64,000 bases of DNA from Artocarpus heterophyllus (Eukaryota; Streptophyta; Magnoliopsida; Rosales; Moraceae). The translations under genes and the position numbers were made by a program. This document shows positions 36,858 to 49,148 of this stretch, piece by piece (within the stretch, counting starts at the first letter, position 1; every line of letters begins with the position of its first letter). The DNA lies in the NCBI GenBank assembly GCA_025403435.1, contig CM046350.1:17457274-17521273 (forward strand). Direction: 5' to 3'. The notes under the pieces are model-generated. The model was not told the DNA's origin. It did not search any database and saw nothing but the letters and a program-made list of their open reading frames with translations.

Positions 36858-37647
36858 TAGAGATGCAACAATGGGCCGAGGCCCGTGGGCTGACATAGGC
36901 TCGTTATGATACAATGATGGGCCAGGCCGGTACAGTCCGTCACTGTTAAATGCACCTCCGGCCCATAAATGTTGGTGGGCTGGGCTTGGCCAACATATAT
37001 CGGCCCATGGGCCGGCCCGGCACGGTTCATGAAAAATTATGGGTCGGGCTGGCATGTTTAGGCCCATCATCGACCGGCCCATCCCAGCCCATGTAAGGCC
37101 CACAATGGGCCAACCTACTAAAGGCTCATTGTAGCCGAATTTCATTTAATTTATTTTTTTTAGTAATTTTGTAAATATCTTATGTATGATTATCCTGATT
37201 GTACTCTTTTTTCCTTACTAAGGTTTTGTCCCACTAGGTTTTCTTTGGAAAGTTTTTAATGAGGTAATTGTAAATAAAATATCCCTTGTCATATTTCTAT
37301 TGACTATTCAAGCTTTTATATTTATAAACTTGTTTAAGAATTCCAAAAAAATAAAATAAAAATTAAAAATTACATACTTAGATGGGCCGGCCTATCTAAG
37401 CCTACGATAGCCTAAAATGGGCCTGCCCATCCTAACTTGTAGATAGGCTCGAATAGGCCAGTCCATTCAATGCCCATGACACGGCCCGACCTAGCCCACG
37501 TAAAATTGGCCCGTGGTGTGGGCTGAGCTGCGGTAATTCTAATATGGGTCAGCCCGGCCCACAAAATTCATGGGCTGGGCTGGCCTGGTCCACAGCCTAC
37601 GTGGGCCTAAGGAGAACAGGCTAGGCCAACCCGTTATTGCATCTCTA
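36858..37647. mobile_element. hAT MITE with GGCCC-rich subterminal repeats
   Basis: Terminal inverted repeats tagagatgcaacaatggg (left) and tagagatgcaataacggg (right, other strand) are flanked by near-identical 8-bp target sites aaaaaaag and aaaaacag (7 of 8). Both arms are packed with gggcc/ggccc words (about 36870-37135 and 37382-37630). The centre (37140-37380) is AT-rich and non-coding. The 8-bp duplication and clustered subterminal motifs, the usual transposase-binding arrangement, support a hAT deletion derivative. Confidence 0.8.
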
Positions 37648-38704
37648 AAAAACAGTAGTAGAGTAATTACCCAACCAAACTTTTGTCGGATGGAATGAGG
37701 ACTTGAAACACTTACTAAATACGTTTTTTTAAAGCGTTATTTGCCCCTTCTTGGTTGAGATTGCTTATGAGAATCAACCGCTTCTAGGATATGATAAGCC
37801 TTGTCATGTATTTCTACACTAAGTAATAATGAAAAAACATAGGAAAATATGAATACAGTATTTTTGGAGAGAAGAAGAAAGAATGTGAAAAAAATAGTAA
37901 TTAATTCTTATCATATTTTTCTATTTTATTAAAAAAAAAAGACAACCTTTCAAAGTACCTATTCAGAATAATTGCCACTCATTCAAAAAGGATGCAACCT
38001 TTCATAAAAAAAAAAATATATATATTTTAGAAAGCATTTCAATGCGCGTTACTTGTCACACGCCTACATGTTAAGTGCACCTAATAAGCCCCTGAAAAGC
38101 CTCACTGCCCATCCACATATGCGAGTATAAAGTGAAACTTAAGTACTCGTATTATCAACCCCTCTAAAAGAGTAGTGTCTTATAAAGTGCTACATAACTT
38201 TATAAGTTTCCAACACGGGACTATGTGTTTTCTATATTATTCTTCTTTTATTAAAACTTGAACAATTCAACAACTTCAACCAAATTTGTTTGCACTTAGC
38301 ACAGACTTATTAGGAGAGTATTTGAACATGTGGGTGTTTTAGCTTTCTTCGGTTCACTTTCTGTTGTTCCACATGATGCGGCCCCTTTTTTTTTTCCTTG
38401 TGCTTTCTTTTATAAGGAAAAACTGTATTACAGCATGCTGTAAAACGTTGTCGGAAATTAGCATGTGCAGATGTGTAGAAATAAGCAGAGAGGCTTGACA
38501 GATTGTGGATTGGAAGTTGAGGAGTCAAGAGTATACCTCTTGAAAAACAATTATCATTTGAATTTGAAATATTAAAATTATTTGATCTCTATTCCGCGTC
38601 ACAGAAATTTTTATTTCTTTTGTTACAAATTCATATGATTGGATCGGCACAACGAAGATAGCATCAGCACAATTTCTGTATGTTACAAATTTGGACAAAT
38701 TCGG
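37648..38704. other. Intergenic DNA, unassigned
   Basis: No supported gene. 38040-38220 resembles decayed repeat DNA. The minus-strand frame 38310-38528 has no recognisable domain. Confidence 0.45.
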
Positions 38705-39192
38705 TTGAGAATGCAGCCAAAGTCTCGCATTGGTTCCTCATAGAGAGAATTATGAGTTTATAAAGATGAAAGATATCTCCATTAGTATGAGGCTTTTTGG
38801 ATGAAGCCTAAGAGCAAATCCATGAGAACTTAGGCCCAAAGTGGACAATATCATACTAATGTGGAGATATGTGTGTTCCAACATTCTTACAAACGGTATC
38901 AGATCTACACCTTAGGCCGAATTATATGGATGGAATCCTCGGATGCCAAATGAAGGAAGATGGCAAGCCCTAATAGATCCATGTTGAATTCTCAAGATAG
39001 CTGGTGCTCCAATGCTTCATATGCATATCATAAGAATAATGGTGGTCTATAAGGATGGACGATATCTACATTAACATGATGCCTTTTGAGTAAAATCCAA
39101 AAGCAAATTCATAAACAAATCCGTAAGGGTTTAGGTCTAAAATAGACAATATTATATTAATATGGAGATATTTGTATTCTAACGTCTTTACA
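38705..39192 (+). mobile_element. TRIM-like miniature LTR retroelement
   Basis: The left LTR (38705-38891) starts tgagaatgcagccaaagtct, contains gatatctccattagtatgag and actaatgtggagatatgtgt, and ends ttcttaca. A tRNA-Met-type primer site follows two bases later (cggtatcagatc, 38894-38905; canonical tggtatcagagc). A second, more decayed copy (about 39046-39192: gatatctacattaacatgat ... attaatatggagatatttgt ... tttaca) is the 3' LTR, lacking its first 40-50 bases. The total of about 490 bp and absence of coding capacity fit a TRIM. The LTR sequence type is widespread in plants. Confidence 0.7.
38894..38905 (+). other. tRNA-Met primer-binding site of the TRIM
   Basis: cggtatcagatc matches tggtatcagagc at 10 of 12 positions and lies directly after the left LTR. 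Confidence 0.65.
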
Positions 39193-40619
39193 AAGTTATA
39201 TGATTGTTTGCTATCATTTTAATCTTATTAAATAAACTTAAATTGTGGACAATCCTATTAATCTTATTAGGTTGTGAGAAAAGTAGAAAACAGCATATAA
39301 GTGAAGACAAATTGAGCGGCTGGTCAAGCAAATAAATTATAATCTATAAGCCATATTTAATACAATGCTAGGAGATGGATTGTTAATGATTTTGCCCATT
39401 TGCTGTTGGAACTTGGATGCTTCCCAGCAATTCCTCTATATCAGTGATAGTTTCCTATTCGTTGAAAGGTGAAGTAGGGACTTATGTCTCACTTGTAATT
39501 GCCTTGGAACATTAATATCCAGACAAAAATTGTCGGTATAGTTGGAAACCCTTTGGAAGATAATAAAAACACAAGACTAATTATCAGAAGGCCCTGACAT
39601 TCACCCACACACCACAATACTCCAAGAAACATTTAATTCCTACATAAGGACGTCGAACTGCTACATGAAAAAAAATCAGAAAAAACAGTACCCCACCGGG
39701 TGACTGGTTAGGGTTCCATGGATGCAGCCATTCGAAACTATATGTGTGTGTATGTATATCCTTTACTATCACATATCGCTTTCTTTGTCATGTATATGAC
39801 CTATTAGAATAAGTTGTTCCGACAAATATTTCAAAGACAAATTATTACTTTGATATATGAAAATTTTGCTTTGATATCATATATCAATTTATCAATTCTT
39901 CAAAACATTAAGCATTAGAAAATGAATCAATAATAATTTTTATTTTCTAACAAGAGTTACTAGAAATATATTTGAAATATTTTGTACCCGTTTTATATGA
40001 CTGAGCCATATCCACTTGAGTGGCGTACGTGCCCTCATCCAATATTTTTAAAAATTAAGTTTCAACCTTGTAATTTTTTTAAAATATCAATTGTATCCTC
40101 ATTCATTTTTTAAATAAGCTTTAGCCAGAAAATCCTTATAAAATGTCAAATTTACCCCACTCAAATTTTTAAAAATTACGTTATAGCACTAAAATTCTCA
40201 TAAAATTCAATTGTGCTCCCAATATATAACAAAATTATAATTATAGTCCCACTATTTTGAAAAAAAAATACTTCAATCATATTTAGCAAAAAATTAACTC
40301 CAATTTTTTTTTAAAGTGTCTTCACTGAAAAAAATTCTGACTTTGTCACTGCAAATTTTTTTGTTGCCACCCACTGTTAAAACAAAAAAAAATTAAAAAA
40401 AGATGGAAGGGGGGAATTTATCATAAAAAATCCAAACATATTCTCATTTTCTCTCTCTTTCATCTGTCTCTCCCTACCTCTATATCTCAATGTCTCTCTC
40501 TCACTTGCTCCTTCGTGTGACTCCCGCCCATCGACAGTAATCTGCTCCTCGCATGACTCAAGCAACGATGAGCGTGACCTATTCTTTGCTTGACTTTGGT
40601 AAATATCAGATTTACAGAG
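39193..40619. other. Intergenic DNA, unassigned
   Basis: No supported gene. 40030-40290 has degenerate repeats of an 'atttttaaaaattaagttt...ccttgtaa' type unit. 40450-40515 is CT-rich. Confidence 0.45.
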
Positions 40620-40890
40620 TAAATATTCTATCTACCAACATGACAAGATCTTCTTTTTTTCCAGTCGTAAATGAATCATTTACCATGTAAATGTAACATT
40701 TACCGGTAAAAATCAATATGATTGTTACTCAATTACATATGGACAAGTAAATATCACATTATACAGTAAATTTTTTATTTACCAAATAACAGAATTTGTT
40801 TTTCTAGTTATAAATGAGTCATTTACTATACAAATGTAACATTTTCTAATAAAATTCAACCTGTTTGACTAAAATTTACACAATAATAGA
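40620..40890. repeat. Degenerate 143-bp tandem duplication
   Basis: The block cagtcgtaaatgaatcattt followed by aaatgtaacattta (about 40664-40710) recurs as tagttataaatgagtcattt followed by aaatgtaacatttt (about 40807-40852), 143 bases later. 'atttac' and 'gtaaat' words are frequent throughout. Confidence 0.6.
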
Positions 40891-42542
40891 TGGCAATCAG
40901 ACGAAAAGCTCAAACTCAAGCAATGGCGTCTAGAATGAGCTTAGATTCAAAATATGACGGTTAGCATGAGATTAGACGTCATGTTGATTTGTCGCAAAGA
41001 CCATGGGGAAGACAAGCTCAACAATCATGGAGAAAATGATCAGCCCGCTGAGAAGACAAGCGACCTTGCCAATCACGGAGACAAGCAACCTCGATCATGC
41101 AGGTTGTGGAGCTCTGCCATGGAGGTAGTGGCGTGATTCCCTATGCTTGTCGAAGCTCAACCATGGAGACAGTGGTGGGTTCAGGTTTATGTAAAAAATG
41201 TACGAGCTCGTTTCATTGCCGTCATTTCTTCTGATCTTTGTTGTCAACATTGAGAGAGCGGGAGGAGGAGAGAAAAAGGTGGGGAGGGAGGGATGAGAGA
41301 GAGTGGGAGGAAGAATGGTTTTCTTTTTTTTAATGCAGGAGGAGGAAAAATGCCACCATATTCAAGTGGGGTTCAAGGTAACTCGAATCCTCAACTTATG
41401 GTTGAAATGAAATGGCTTGCAACTAATACTTTAAAATTGGAAACCAATACTTTAAATTTTTAAAGTATGCTAATTATTTTCATTATTTTAAAATGTGTTA
41501 TTTACTTGAAAGTGTTTAGAAAATATGTTACATGGTTTAATTTCTCAAAAAAAAAAAAAAAAAAGAGGCACACACACACGAGAAATTTTGGTGGTTCAAT
41601 CTGCTAATGAGCCCAGAACCCAGTTTTGACAGAGAGCTACATAGGCCCAGGAATGATGAGCCTGTGCTTTAACACTGTTGGCAAATGTACTGGTTAAGAG
41701 ACGTGTCCATTCGCCTTCTTGATTAAAGCAAAATCACAAACCGTGTTCTATTTGCACGTTTTATGCATCTCAATATGTCAGTAGGTGATAGCGAATTTAT
41801 AGTCTTTAGGGGAACTCAAGGAGAATTGGCTGTATATCGTTAAAATCAAGAAGCGTAAATTAAGAAATATATCATATTGCAAGTCCGAATGTGTTTGACA
41901 CATTTTTGTTTTGGTAGTAGACATAATGAGTCTACCAACTTCTATTTTTCAACAAAAGAAAAACTCAATTATGTATATCTGTTTGATGTGTATTCATATG
42001 TATGTCATGAACATGTGCAGGTGTGTATATTTACTAACTTGTACATTTGTGTATATATATATATATATGTGTGTGTGTGTATATATAGCGTCTATGGACA
42101 AGTGCAACCACGTGAAGACGACAATTTTGACACAGATGATGTATTTTCATACGACAGCAAAACTAGGCAAGAAAACGACATCAAGACTAACAACAATTGA
42201 CATGCTGGTCTTGAACATTAAAAGACGTGTCTGATACTTGGACGACCTCAAACTTGAAAAATAGAGAAAACGGCAGATCGTTGGAGTGCGTAAACAACTG
42301 AAAATATTACGTGTTGTACCGAAGGGTCAGCAGCGAAGCAAAAGATAAAATGAGATCACATTCTTGTAATCAAACGACGCTGAGCTTAATGAGGGAACCA
42401 ACACATAGTCTGTAACTTTAAACAACAAAATTTTGTGATATGTCGTCAGAAGCTTTGACGACAAGTAAGCTAAAAGTAAATACGGCTAGCTCTTTTAAGA
42501 CCCCTCCCTCTCTTTCTCATCTAAGTACAGTTATTTTTTTTT
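40891..42542. other. Intergenic DNA, unassigned
   Basis: 40950-41200 is GC-richer with repeated accatgg / gagaagacaagc words and one 60-codon frame, without a recognisable product. 41545-41563 is an A run. The frames across 41877-42234 are largely read from a microsatellite and have no domain. Confidence 0.45.
42052..42087. repeat. (TA)n(TG)n(TA)n microsatellite
   Basis: Compound TA, TG and TA dinucleotide run. Confidence 0.9.
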
Positions 42543-43111
42543 TAGAGTAATTTGCATAAATGACCTCTCAACTTTTTAATAAGTGATACTTTGGTCTCTT
42601 TTGTTTTAATTTAAAAAAAAACAATCCTTAAACTTTTAAAACCTTGGCAATTGAAGCATCCATCAAAATCTATCAAAAATCTAACAGAATTATACATGTA
42701 CTCACCATATGCCTATCTTTTTTAGTTTAAAGACAAAAAAAGCCCTTAACTTTTACACGAAAAATAAAAAATAAAAAAAAAACTAAAAAAAAGGAAATTA
42801 CGGCTTGGCTTTGAGTTCTCCCTCTATTCGATTCCATCAAATATGTTCTTGTAGAATACTGTAGCTTTTAAGTTCATACAAATACTGTAGCTTTTAGGTA
42901 TTAGTTTAAATAGCCATTTTGGATTTTTGGTTTTCTTCGTTCTTTTTTTTTTTTTTTTAACCAATATAATGGTCTTTCTTGTTCAGTATTTTTGCTGCTT
43001 TTTTTTTTTTTTTTGAAGTTTTTTGCTGCCCAATTTTTGCTTCACTTAAAAAAAAGTAATTTTTTTTTGAAGAATCGCAAGTTGCAAAGAAGGTTATAGG
43101 TAAAAAGGAAG

Positions 43112-46100
43112 TTATCCAATTGTTGCGGGAACCACATCTTCCTTCCAAACTTCCAACGTCGACAGGGGAATGCTTTCAGCCTTGAAAAATCCGTTTATAC
43201 CTCTGGATCCATTCATGGAGTGAATCGCGACCGAGAATGCGACCGCCACCATAGTTGTAATATACGAAAAATTTCAAGTGCGTTATATGTGTAATAATTA
43301 AGGATTATTATGAGCATTTTAAGTATAAATTTTGTGGGCTAAAGTTTATGCTCAAAAATTTGTTAAGTATTTTAAGAGTGATTTTAGTGTCACAAGGATT
43401 AATATTTAAATTCAAATCTTGGTGACAAATTTAATAAGATTAAATATGAAATTTACAAGATTTAATATCATGTCATAGTCTTAAGCAAAGAATGGATTAT
43501 GAGAAAAGATGGAATAGAAATAATACTGTATGAGATTATACAGTATAAGGAAAATACTACATAAGAATATGAAAAAATAACAGCATAAAAATTAAGTAGT
43601 ACAAATTATGTAGAATTTAAATAATGTAGTATAAAAATTATACTGATAAAGTTAGGAAGTATGAAAATTATATTGCATAACATTATGCAGTATGAAAATT
43701 GGATTGTATAAAATTAAACAATATAAGAATTATACTATGTGGAGGATATGGATAAGTATGTAAAGCTGTGAGACCTTATAAATTGTATAGAAAAATATAC
43801 TAGCAATACAAAAAGTATATCAGTAGTATAAGAAAAATATTACTGTAAATTTAGGCTGTTAAAAAATTTGATGAGGGGGCCACTTGATGACATCTAAAAG
43901 GTGGAAAAAAAATTCCACATCTCCCCATGGTAGAACCAGTTATAATGTATGATTTTGGAGTGAATTTTTATGACATTCAAGTCCTTGATGATGTATATTA
44001 ATATGACTAAATGTATGGTTGAAAAATTACTTTTAAATCCACCAAAATGCCACTTTTAAGATGGGAAAAAGGCCACATCTCCTCTTGCTTGGACCCCTTT
44101 TTTGTCCCTTTGTTTGGAGTGATTTTTCATCTCATTTTAGTCCTAATGAGGTGTCATTATTTGACAAGGTAACTAGTAGGAAAAAAATCGCACTTTGTCT
44201 CCATCATTTTTCATGCAAAATCAAAGAAAACAAACCCATTTTCTTTACACAAAATTTGGCCCTCCCTCCTCTATTTCTCTCAAAGTTTTGATGATTTTAA
44301 GCCTTTAAATCATTAAGGAAGCAATAATAAATGTTCTAGAGGAACATTAAAAACTTCTAAGGTAAAAAACTCAAACTTTCTCTATTGTGTTTTGGGGTTT
44401 TTGTACATGATTTAGATGAAATTTTCATAGAATATGTCATGTATATTGTCAAAGGATTCTAGAGGGTTTTTTTAGCACCAAAAAGAAGGAATAAAATAAA
44501 ATCCTAAACCCTAGCTTTGAAAGTTTGAATATTGTATAAGATTTCTGCATAGATTTTAAATTTTATGGACTATGGCGCGTAAAAAGGACTATGTCGTATG
44601 TTTTGTTATATGATAATGATTGATGGTGAGGTTGATAGACTGAAAAATAAAGGTTTTAAGGAAAAATGATAAATTTTGTTAAACTTTGTCAAAAATGCAA
44701 AGTTTAACTAGTTTTCAAAGAAATGAGTTTTTAATAAATTTTTTGAGTTTAATATGAGATTTATTGGAAGCAATGATCCAAACAATTTTTATGAAGAAAT
44801 TATGTTCGAATTCTAATCGGATCAAGTTGAAAACCCTAAATTTGGTTTTTCCTGTCCCAAATCTTTGTAAAGATTTATGATTTTAGGAAAATTTAAAACA
44901 TGAAATTTATAGATCTTATCAAAACAGTTAAAATCACAAAATGTTAATGAAATTCCTATACCGATTTGAAGTTATAAATTTTATGAAATGTTAAGCACAA
45001 AATTTCAAAACTAGGAAAACGTTTTAGAACAAAAGAATTTTGACTAAGGAGCTTTCGTAAGTTTTAATCCTTGTCAAAAACTGAGTGTTTTGGTATAAAA
45101 TGGTTATTTTGGGTCTTAGAGGCAAAAATGTTAAGATTTTTTGTTTTAGGCCAAAAATCGTAAAAAAAATGAGAACTATATTTTTCAATATGAAAAGCTA
45201 GTTTTCTACATAGCATTGGCATTAAGTAATTTTATGATTGAAAGCCCACAAGAATTCAAGAATTTTATGGGCAATACACGTTAAGGACAAAATCGTCAAG
45301 TTTTTGTATTATGGATTAAACCATAAACTTTTGATAAAATAGATTTTTCGCAAAAAGGAAATTGATGTTAGGTTTTTTGTAATGTTACGAGTTATAAGAC
45401 AATGCAGGTTTTGATTTAAATGGGTTCAAAATGTTTTGTAAGGGTCGTCAAAGGTAAAATGGTCATTTTTCATAAAAAGGCCAAAACAAACCCCAAAACA
45501 TCCGATTTAATAAAATGTCCCTTAGCAAGAATTTTTCCATAAGCGATAAGTAAAGGAGTAGTAAGGTAAAAATGAGAAATTTAGTAAAGTTATGTGACTT
45601 ACAAAAAACCTGTTAAAGGTAAAATCGTCATTTTTATAAAACTGTTAAAACAGACCTACACCCTCCGAATTAGTGAGATAGACAGAAATGTTCTGTTACA
45701 AATTCAGTAATGAATCCGTCAAGTGAAACGCAAAATTTGACTATGGAATGTTTAATGTTTAGGTTCCACTATCGATCGAATAAATCGACAATAAGAAAGT
45801 TAGCTAATAGTCAGATATCGTTTAAACTGGACACAAAGTTGACTAATAAAAAAAAAGATAAATTTGAAATTCTAGAGCATTAAATAGGTAAGTTTTAAAC
45901 CTCATCGATAGATGAAGAAAATGTTTTATAAATGTTTGAAGTATATTGTATTTGTTATGCATAATGCATTAAAAGTTCAAGTTATGATTTGCAATATGTA
46001 TGCATCAACTATATTTACTACATCAAACATTAAGTTATGTCATACGTTATGATCACTAAGATTACAAGATTGGTAATCGAACCCTTAAGTTGAGATAAGA

Positions 46101-47037
46101 AAGTGACATACCAGTCTTCCGACCCAAGGGGAGTTTATGATAAGTTAAATTATAGCCTCGGTGTTTGATGGTCAAGCGCAATTCATACATACACTTAGGC
46201 TCATAGTTCAAGATGAGATAAGAATAATGATAAGATGTTCATAAATGAAGTTCACAATTAAGTTCACAATTAAGATGAAAAACATTCTATAAAGAACGTT
46301 TTACAAGAAAAGGTAATAAAAAAGCATTTTATAAAAAATGTTTTACGAAAAAAGTTTTAAAAAAGTTTTTAAGAAGAAATATTTAATGTTTTGTGATATT
46401 AGTTTAAACTTATTACGCGAAAGCTCAATAAAGTTCCTTCATGTCATAAATAGTTTTACTGAAGGCTAGTGAGATTAGCTGAAGAGCTTGTATTGCGGTG
46501 ATAGATGCAATGGTTGGGTTTGCATACCACTATATAAGTTTTCTGTTGTCTTAACGAAAATTTTTTCTTGTTTGAAAAAGATGTTTGTAAAAGTTTTAAG
46601 AAGTTATATGTTTATGGAATTGTCTTACAAGACATGTTTTATGAAAAGCATTTTTTAAATGATTTATTTTCAAATATTTTAAATGACTGCAGAGTTATGG
46701 TTAGAACTTATATTTAGTCACGTTGCAACAAAGCTTGCAACAGTTTCAAGTTTGTTTTCCATCGCAATAACTTCAAGTATATTTTAAATTATGTAAAAAA
46801 AATTTACTTAGTATTTTTCTTGCTTGTAAATAAGATTAAATTTAAAAATTGATATTTAAGCAAGTTAAATGACAGCAAAAAAAGGAGGATTGTTACAGTG
46901 ATAGTGGTACCAAATTTAACCACCAACAGTGACAGCGGTGGTGGCTGCGGTTGCCAACACTCCCCATTTTGAGCCTGCTCTGATTCACTCATGCTAGAAT
47001 GAATTAAACAAATCTCATTCATACCCATGAAAATCAA
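43112..47037 (-). pseudogene. Unknown reading frame split by solo LTR C
   Basis: The minus-strand frame starting at 47037 (an internal Met begins MSESEQAQNGECWQ) runs into the LTR at 46901. If the LTR and one copy of the 5-base repeat atagt are left out, the frame continues in phase at 43250 and ends at the TAA at 43112-43114: 137 + 139 bases = 91 codons plus stop. The downstream half includes VAVAFSVAIHSMNG and STLEVWKEDVVPA. I do not recognise the protein. There is a short hydrophobic stretch around the junction. It could be a captured gene fragment or a chance frame; coherence across the insertion favours a once-open frame. Confidence 0.4.
43256..46897 (+). mobile_element. Solo LTR C, about 3.6 kb, related to solo LTR B
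   Basis: Starts TGTAATATACG and ends GGATTGTTACA. Content runs parallel to the reverse complement of solo LTR B: short 'cagtataa/actgta' words near the start (43520-43850), a region of ttttcataaaaagg-type phrases (45400-45700), cagtcttccgacccaagggg near 46110, attctataaagaacgtttta near 46290, and gggtttgcataccac near 46515. The 5-base repeat atagt flanks it (43251-43255 and 46901-46905), but the right copy lies three bases beyond the CA end, so the duplication is imperfect or the end is mutated. No coding region inside. Confidence 0.7.
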
Positions 47038-47742
47038 TCACTTTTATATCATTTTCAAAAAGTCATAAGCACCATTAAATTTCTTTCAAAACAAAAAAGG
47101 CCATTAAATTTCGAACCTCTAAAAATGGTAGCGGAGGTATTCGTAAAATAAAAAATGGAAAAGAGAGAAACATAACCCATATCCAGCATGAAACTTGCCA
47201 AGCCACAAACTCCCCTTAGCCATGAACCCACCCCACTCAGACATGAATCCATCTCCGTTGCGAAACCATCCAGTCATGAACCCATCTATAAAGCACCCCG
47301 CCTAGACAAACCCATCTCTAAAAATTAGTTTGTTTTTTTCCCCTAAAATGGTTTAACAAATTCGTGAATGTTTGGGAGTTCTAGTGCTTGTGACGGAGCT
47401 GCAATGGATGACGGCATCAGTCTCCCTCACTGGCCCACCGGAGAAGGCGACCCACAGTTAATGCCATACACAAAGTCATTTAATCATTTTGAGTATTTAT
47501 TTTTCATATTTTTAATTTCTATAAAATTATAAAGTAGGTAATTTTACGATTATGTCCTTCAAAATTGGGTCATATGACTAGCACATGCATGTTTCCGTTG
47601 AGTTTTAGGTTAATTTTGATGGAAGGTTCTTCAATTGCTAATGTTTTAAGAATTCAGAGATTGTTTTGCAAAAAGTAGAAAAAAAAGGGACCAAAGTGTT
47701 ACTACTAAAAAGTTAAGGGACCACCGATGTAAATTATTCTTT

Positions 47743-47978
47743 TTTTAACCACTCTTTTGAGTACTTAAGTGATAGGATATTCTAGGAAATAATGGCATGT
47801 TGTTTCCACAGTTACGGACTACAAACTGAGAAAGAATTAAGTACTTGAGCCATAACAAAAGTTATGTATAGTTATCGTATTAATAAATAAACGACATTAA
47901 AGGGGAACATAAAACCACATATTGGTGGTGTACCCAAACAACGACATAATTTGGGTATGAAACTACTAGTTGCACCGG
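47743..47978. other. Intergenic DNA
   Basis: Short spacer, nothing recognisable. Confidence 0.5.
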
Positions 47979-48622
47979 CATTGTTTGGTAGTTTTTTAAA
48001 ATGAGAAAAAAAAAAATCCAGACATCCTATATGTTTTGTCTAAATACCACTTTTGTCTTTTTAATTATGAAAATAGCAAAAACAACTTATGTGTTTACAA
48101 AATCATATTCAAAATACCCCTGAAACAATTAATTTTTCAAAAAATTCTAAGATTATACTTGACAATCTATATTAAATATTATTTTAAATATGACTTGACA
48201 TAAAAATTAAACAAAAAGCAATTTACATTGTTAATTAAGCATATACTTCAATTATTTCAAGAGTTTTTAACTTTTTAAAATTGATTTTATTTAGTATTTT
48301 AGTTTAATAATGTATTAACTTGTACTTAATAAAGGTCAAGAAAGGTAATTTTATTTTATTTAGAAAAAAGTTTAATCACTTCAGGGACTACTTTGAGTAT
48401 GATTTTGAAAACATAGGGCTATTTGCGTATTTACATAATAAGAGGGGCAAAATGCTAATTTGCCAAAATAGATGGAGTATTTTGTGTATTTTCCCTTTCA
48501 AAACAGTTGAAAATGATTTTGTTTTGAGAAAAAAAAAATTTAGAGAATAGTGTTGAGAGTGTTTTTGAAATTTTTACCTCAAAAAATATGCAAAAATATT
48601 TTACAAAATACCAAACAAATAT
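47979..48622. mobile_element. Inverted-repeat MITE, about 640 bp
   Basis: The left arm from cattgtttggtagtttttta through atcctatatgttttgtcta and attcaaaatacccctgaa is mirrored by the right arm read on the other strand: atttgtttggtattttgt, actccatctattttggca, actcaaagtagtccctgaa. The gtttggta ends suggest a hAT-type origin. The 76-codon plus-strand frame at 48320-48550 lies in an arm and is not a gene. Confidence 0.55.
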
Positions 48623-49148
48623 ATCCATAAAAGGTATGTCGTGTTTAAGACATAAACAATAGGATAATTAACATGTCATGTTTCTTTAAAACAACCGCAA
48701 AACAAATAAATGAAGCAAAAACTAGATATCATTTCGATAGCAACAAAAATGATCTCATTTTTATATCGAATGATACCAATTTCTTTATAAAAACCAACGT
48801 AGGAAATCTAAGATTGAGACATTCTCAAGAGAAGATGGTAATCTTATATGTTTATAATCTTCACATGGTGAGAACAAGTGCGATAAAAATTCTCAACCAG
48901 CTCTAAAATACAGAAAATTCTACCTGCCCCCAAATAAATCAACTCCCTATCTAAGATACTAACTAACAGAAAGTTATTTTAGTTTGACAAATATGAGGAA
49001 AATAATTTTAATGAGGCACATTTAGATATATAAGGTTTTTTAAAAGAAAAATAGCCATGCCAAAATGAATATATCCATAAATCTATCGAGTATATATAGT
49101 ATTTGAGGGGGAAAAAGATTGGGGTTACATATAATCATTCAGGGATAT
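48623..49148. other. Intergenic DNA, no gene seen
   Basis: An open frame at 48673-48906 (77 codons) has no recognisable domain and AT-driven composition. Confidence 0.45.

Larger units (their letters stand above)
42543..47742. mobile_element. Long-TIR DNA element (Mutator-like?) carrying a solo LTR insertion
   Basis: Inverted arms of about 230 bp: the left starts agagtaatttgcataaatga; the right, read on the other strand, starts agaataatttacatcggtgg. Both continue with aactttttaa/agta, ctttggtc and gcaattgaag blocks and agree at roughly three quarters of positions by eye. The flanks are T-rich, so no clear target duplication can be picked. Without the inserted solo LTR the element would be about 1.55 kb. 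It contains one open frame of unknown origin, so it could be a Mutator-like element carrying host-derived sequence (inference). Confidence 0.6.

Noticed and set aside
48673..48906. 77-codon frame as a small gene
   Set aside because: Amino-acid composition follows local AT bias, with no similarity I can name and no promoter or splice context.
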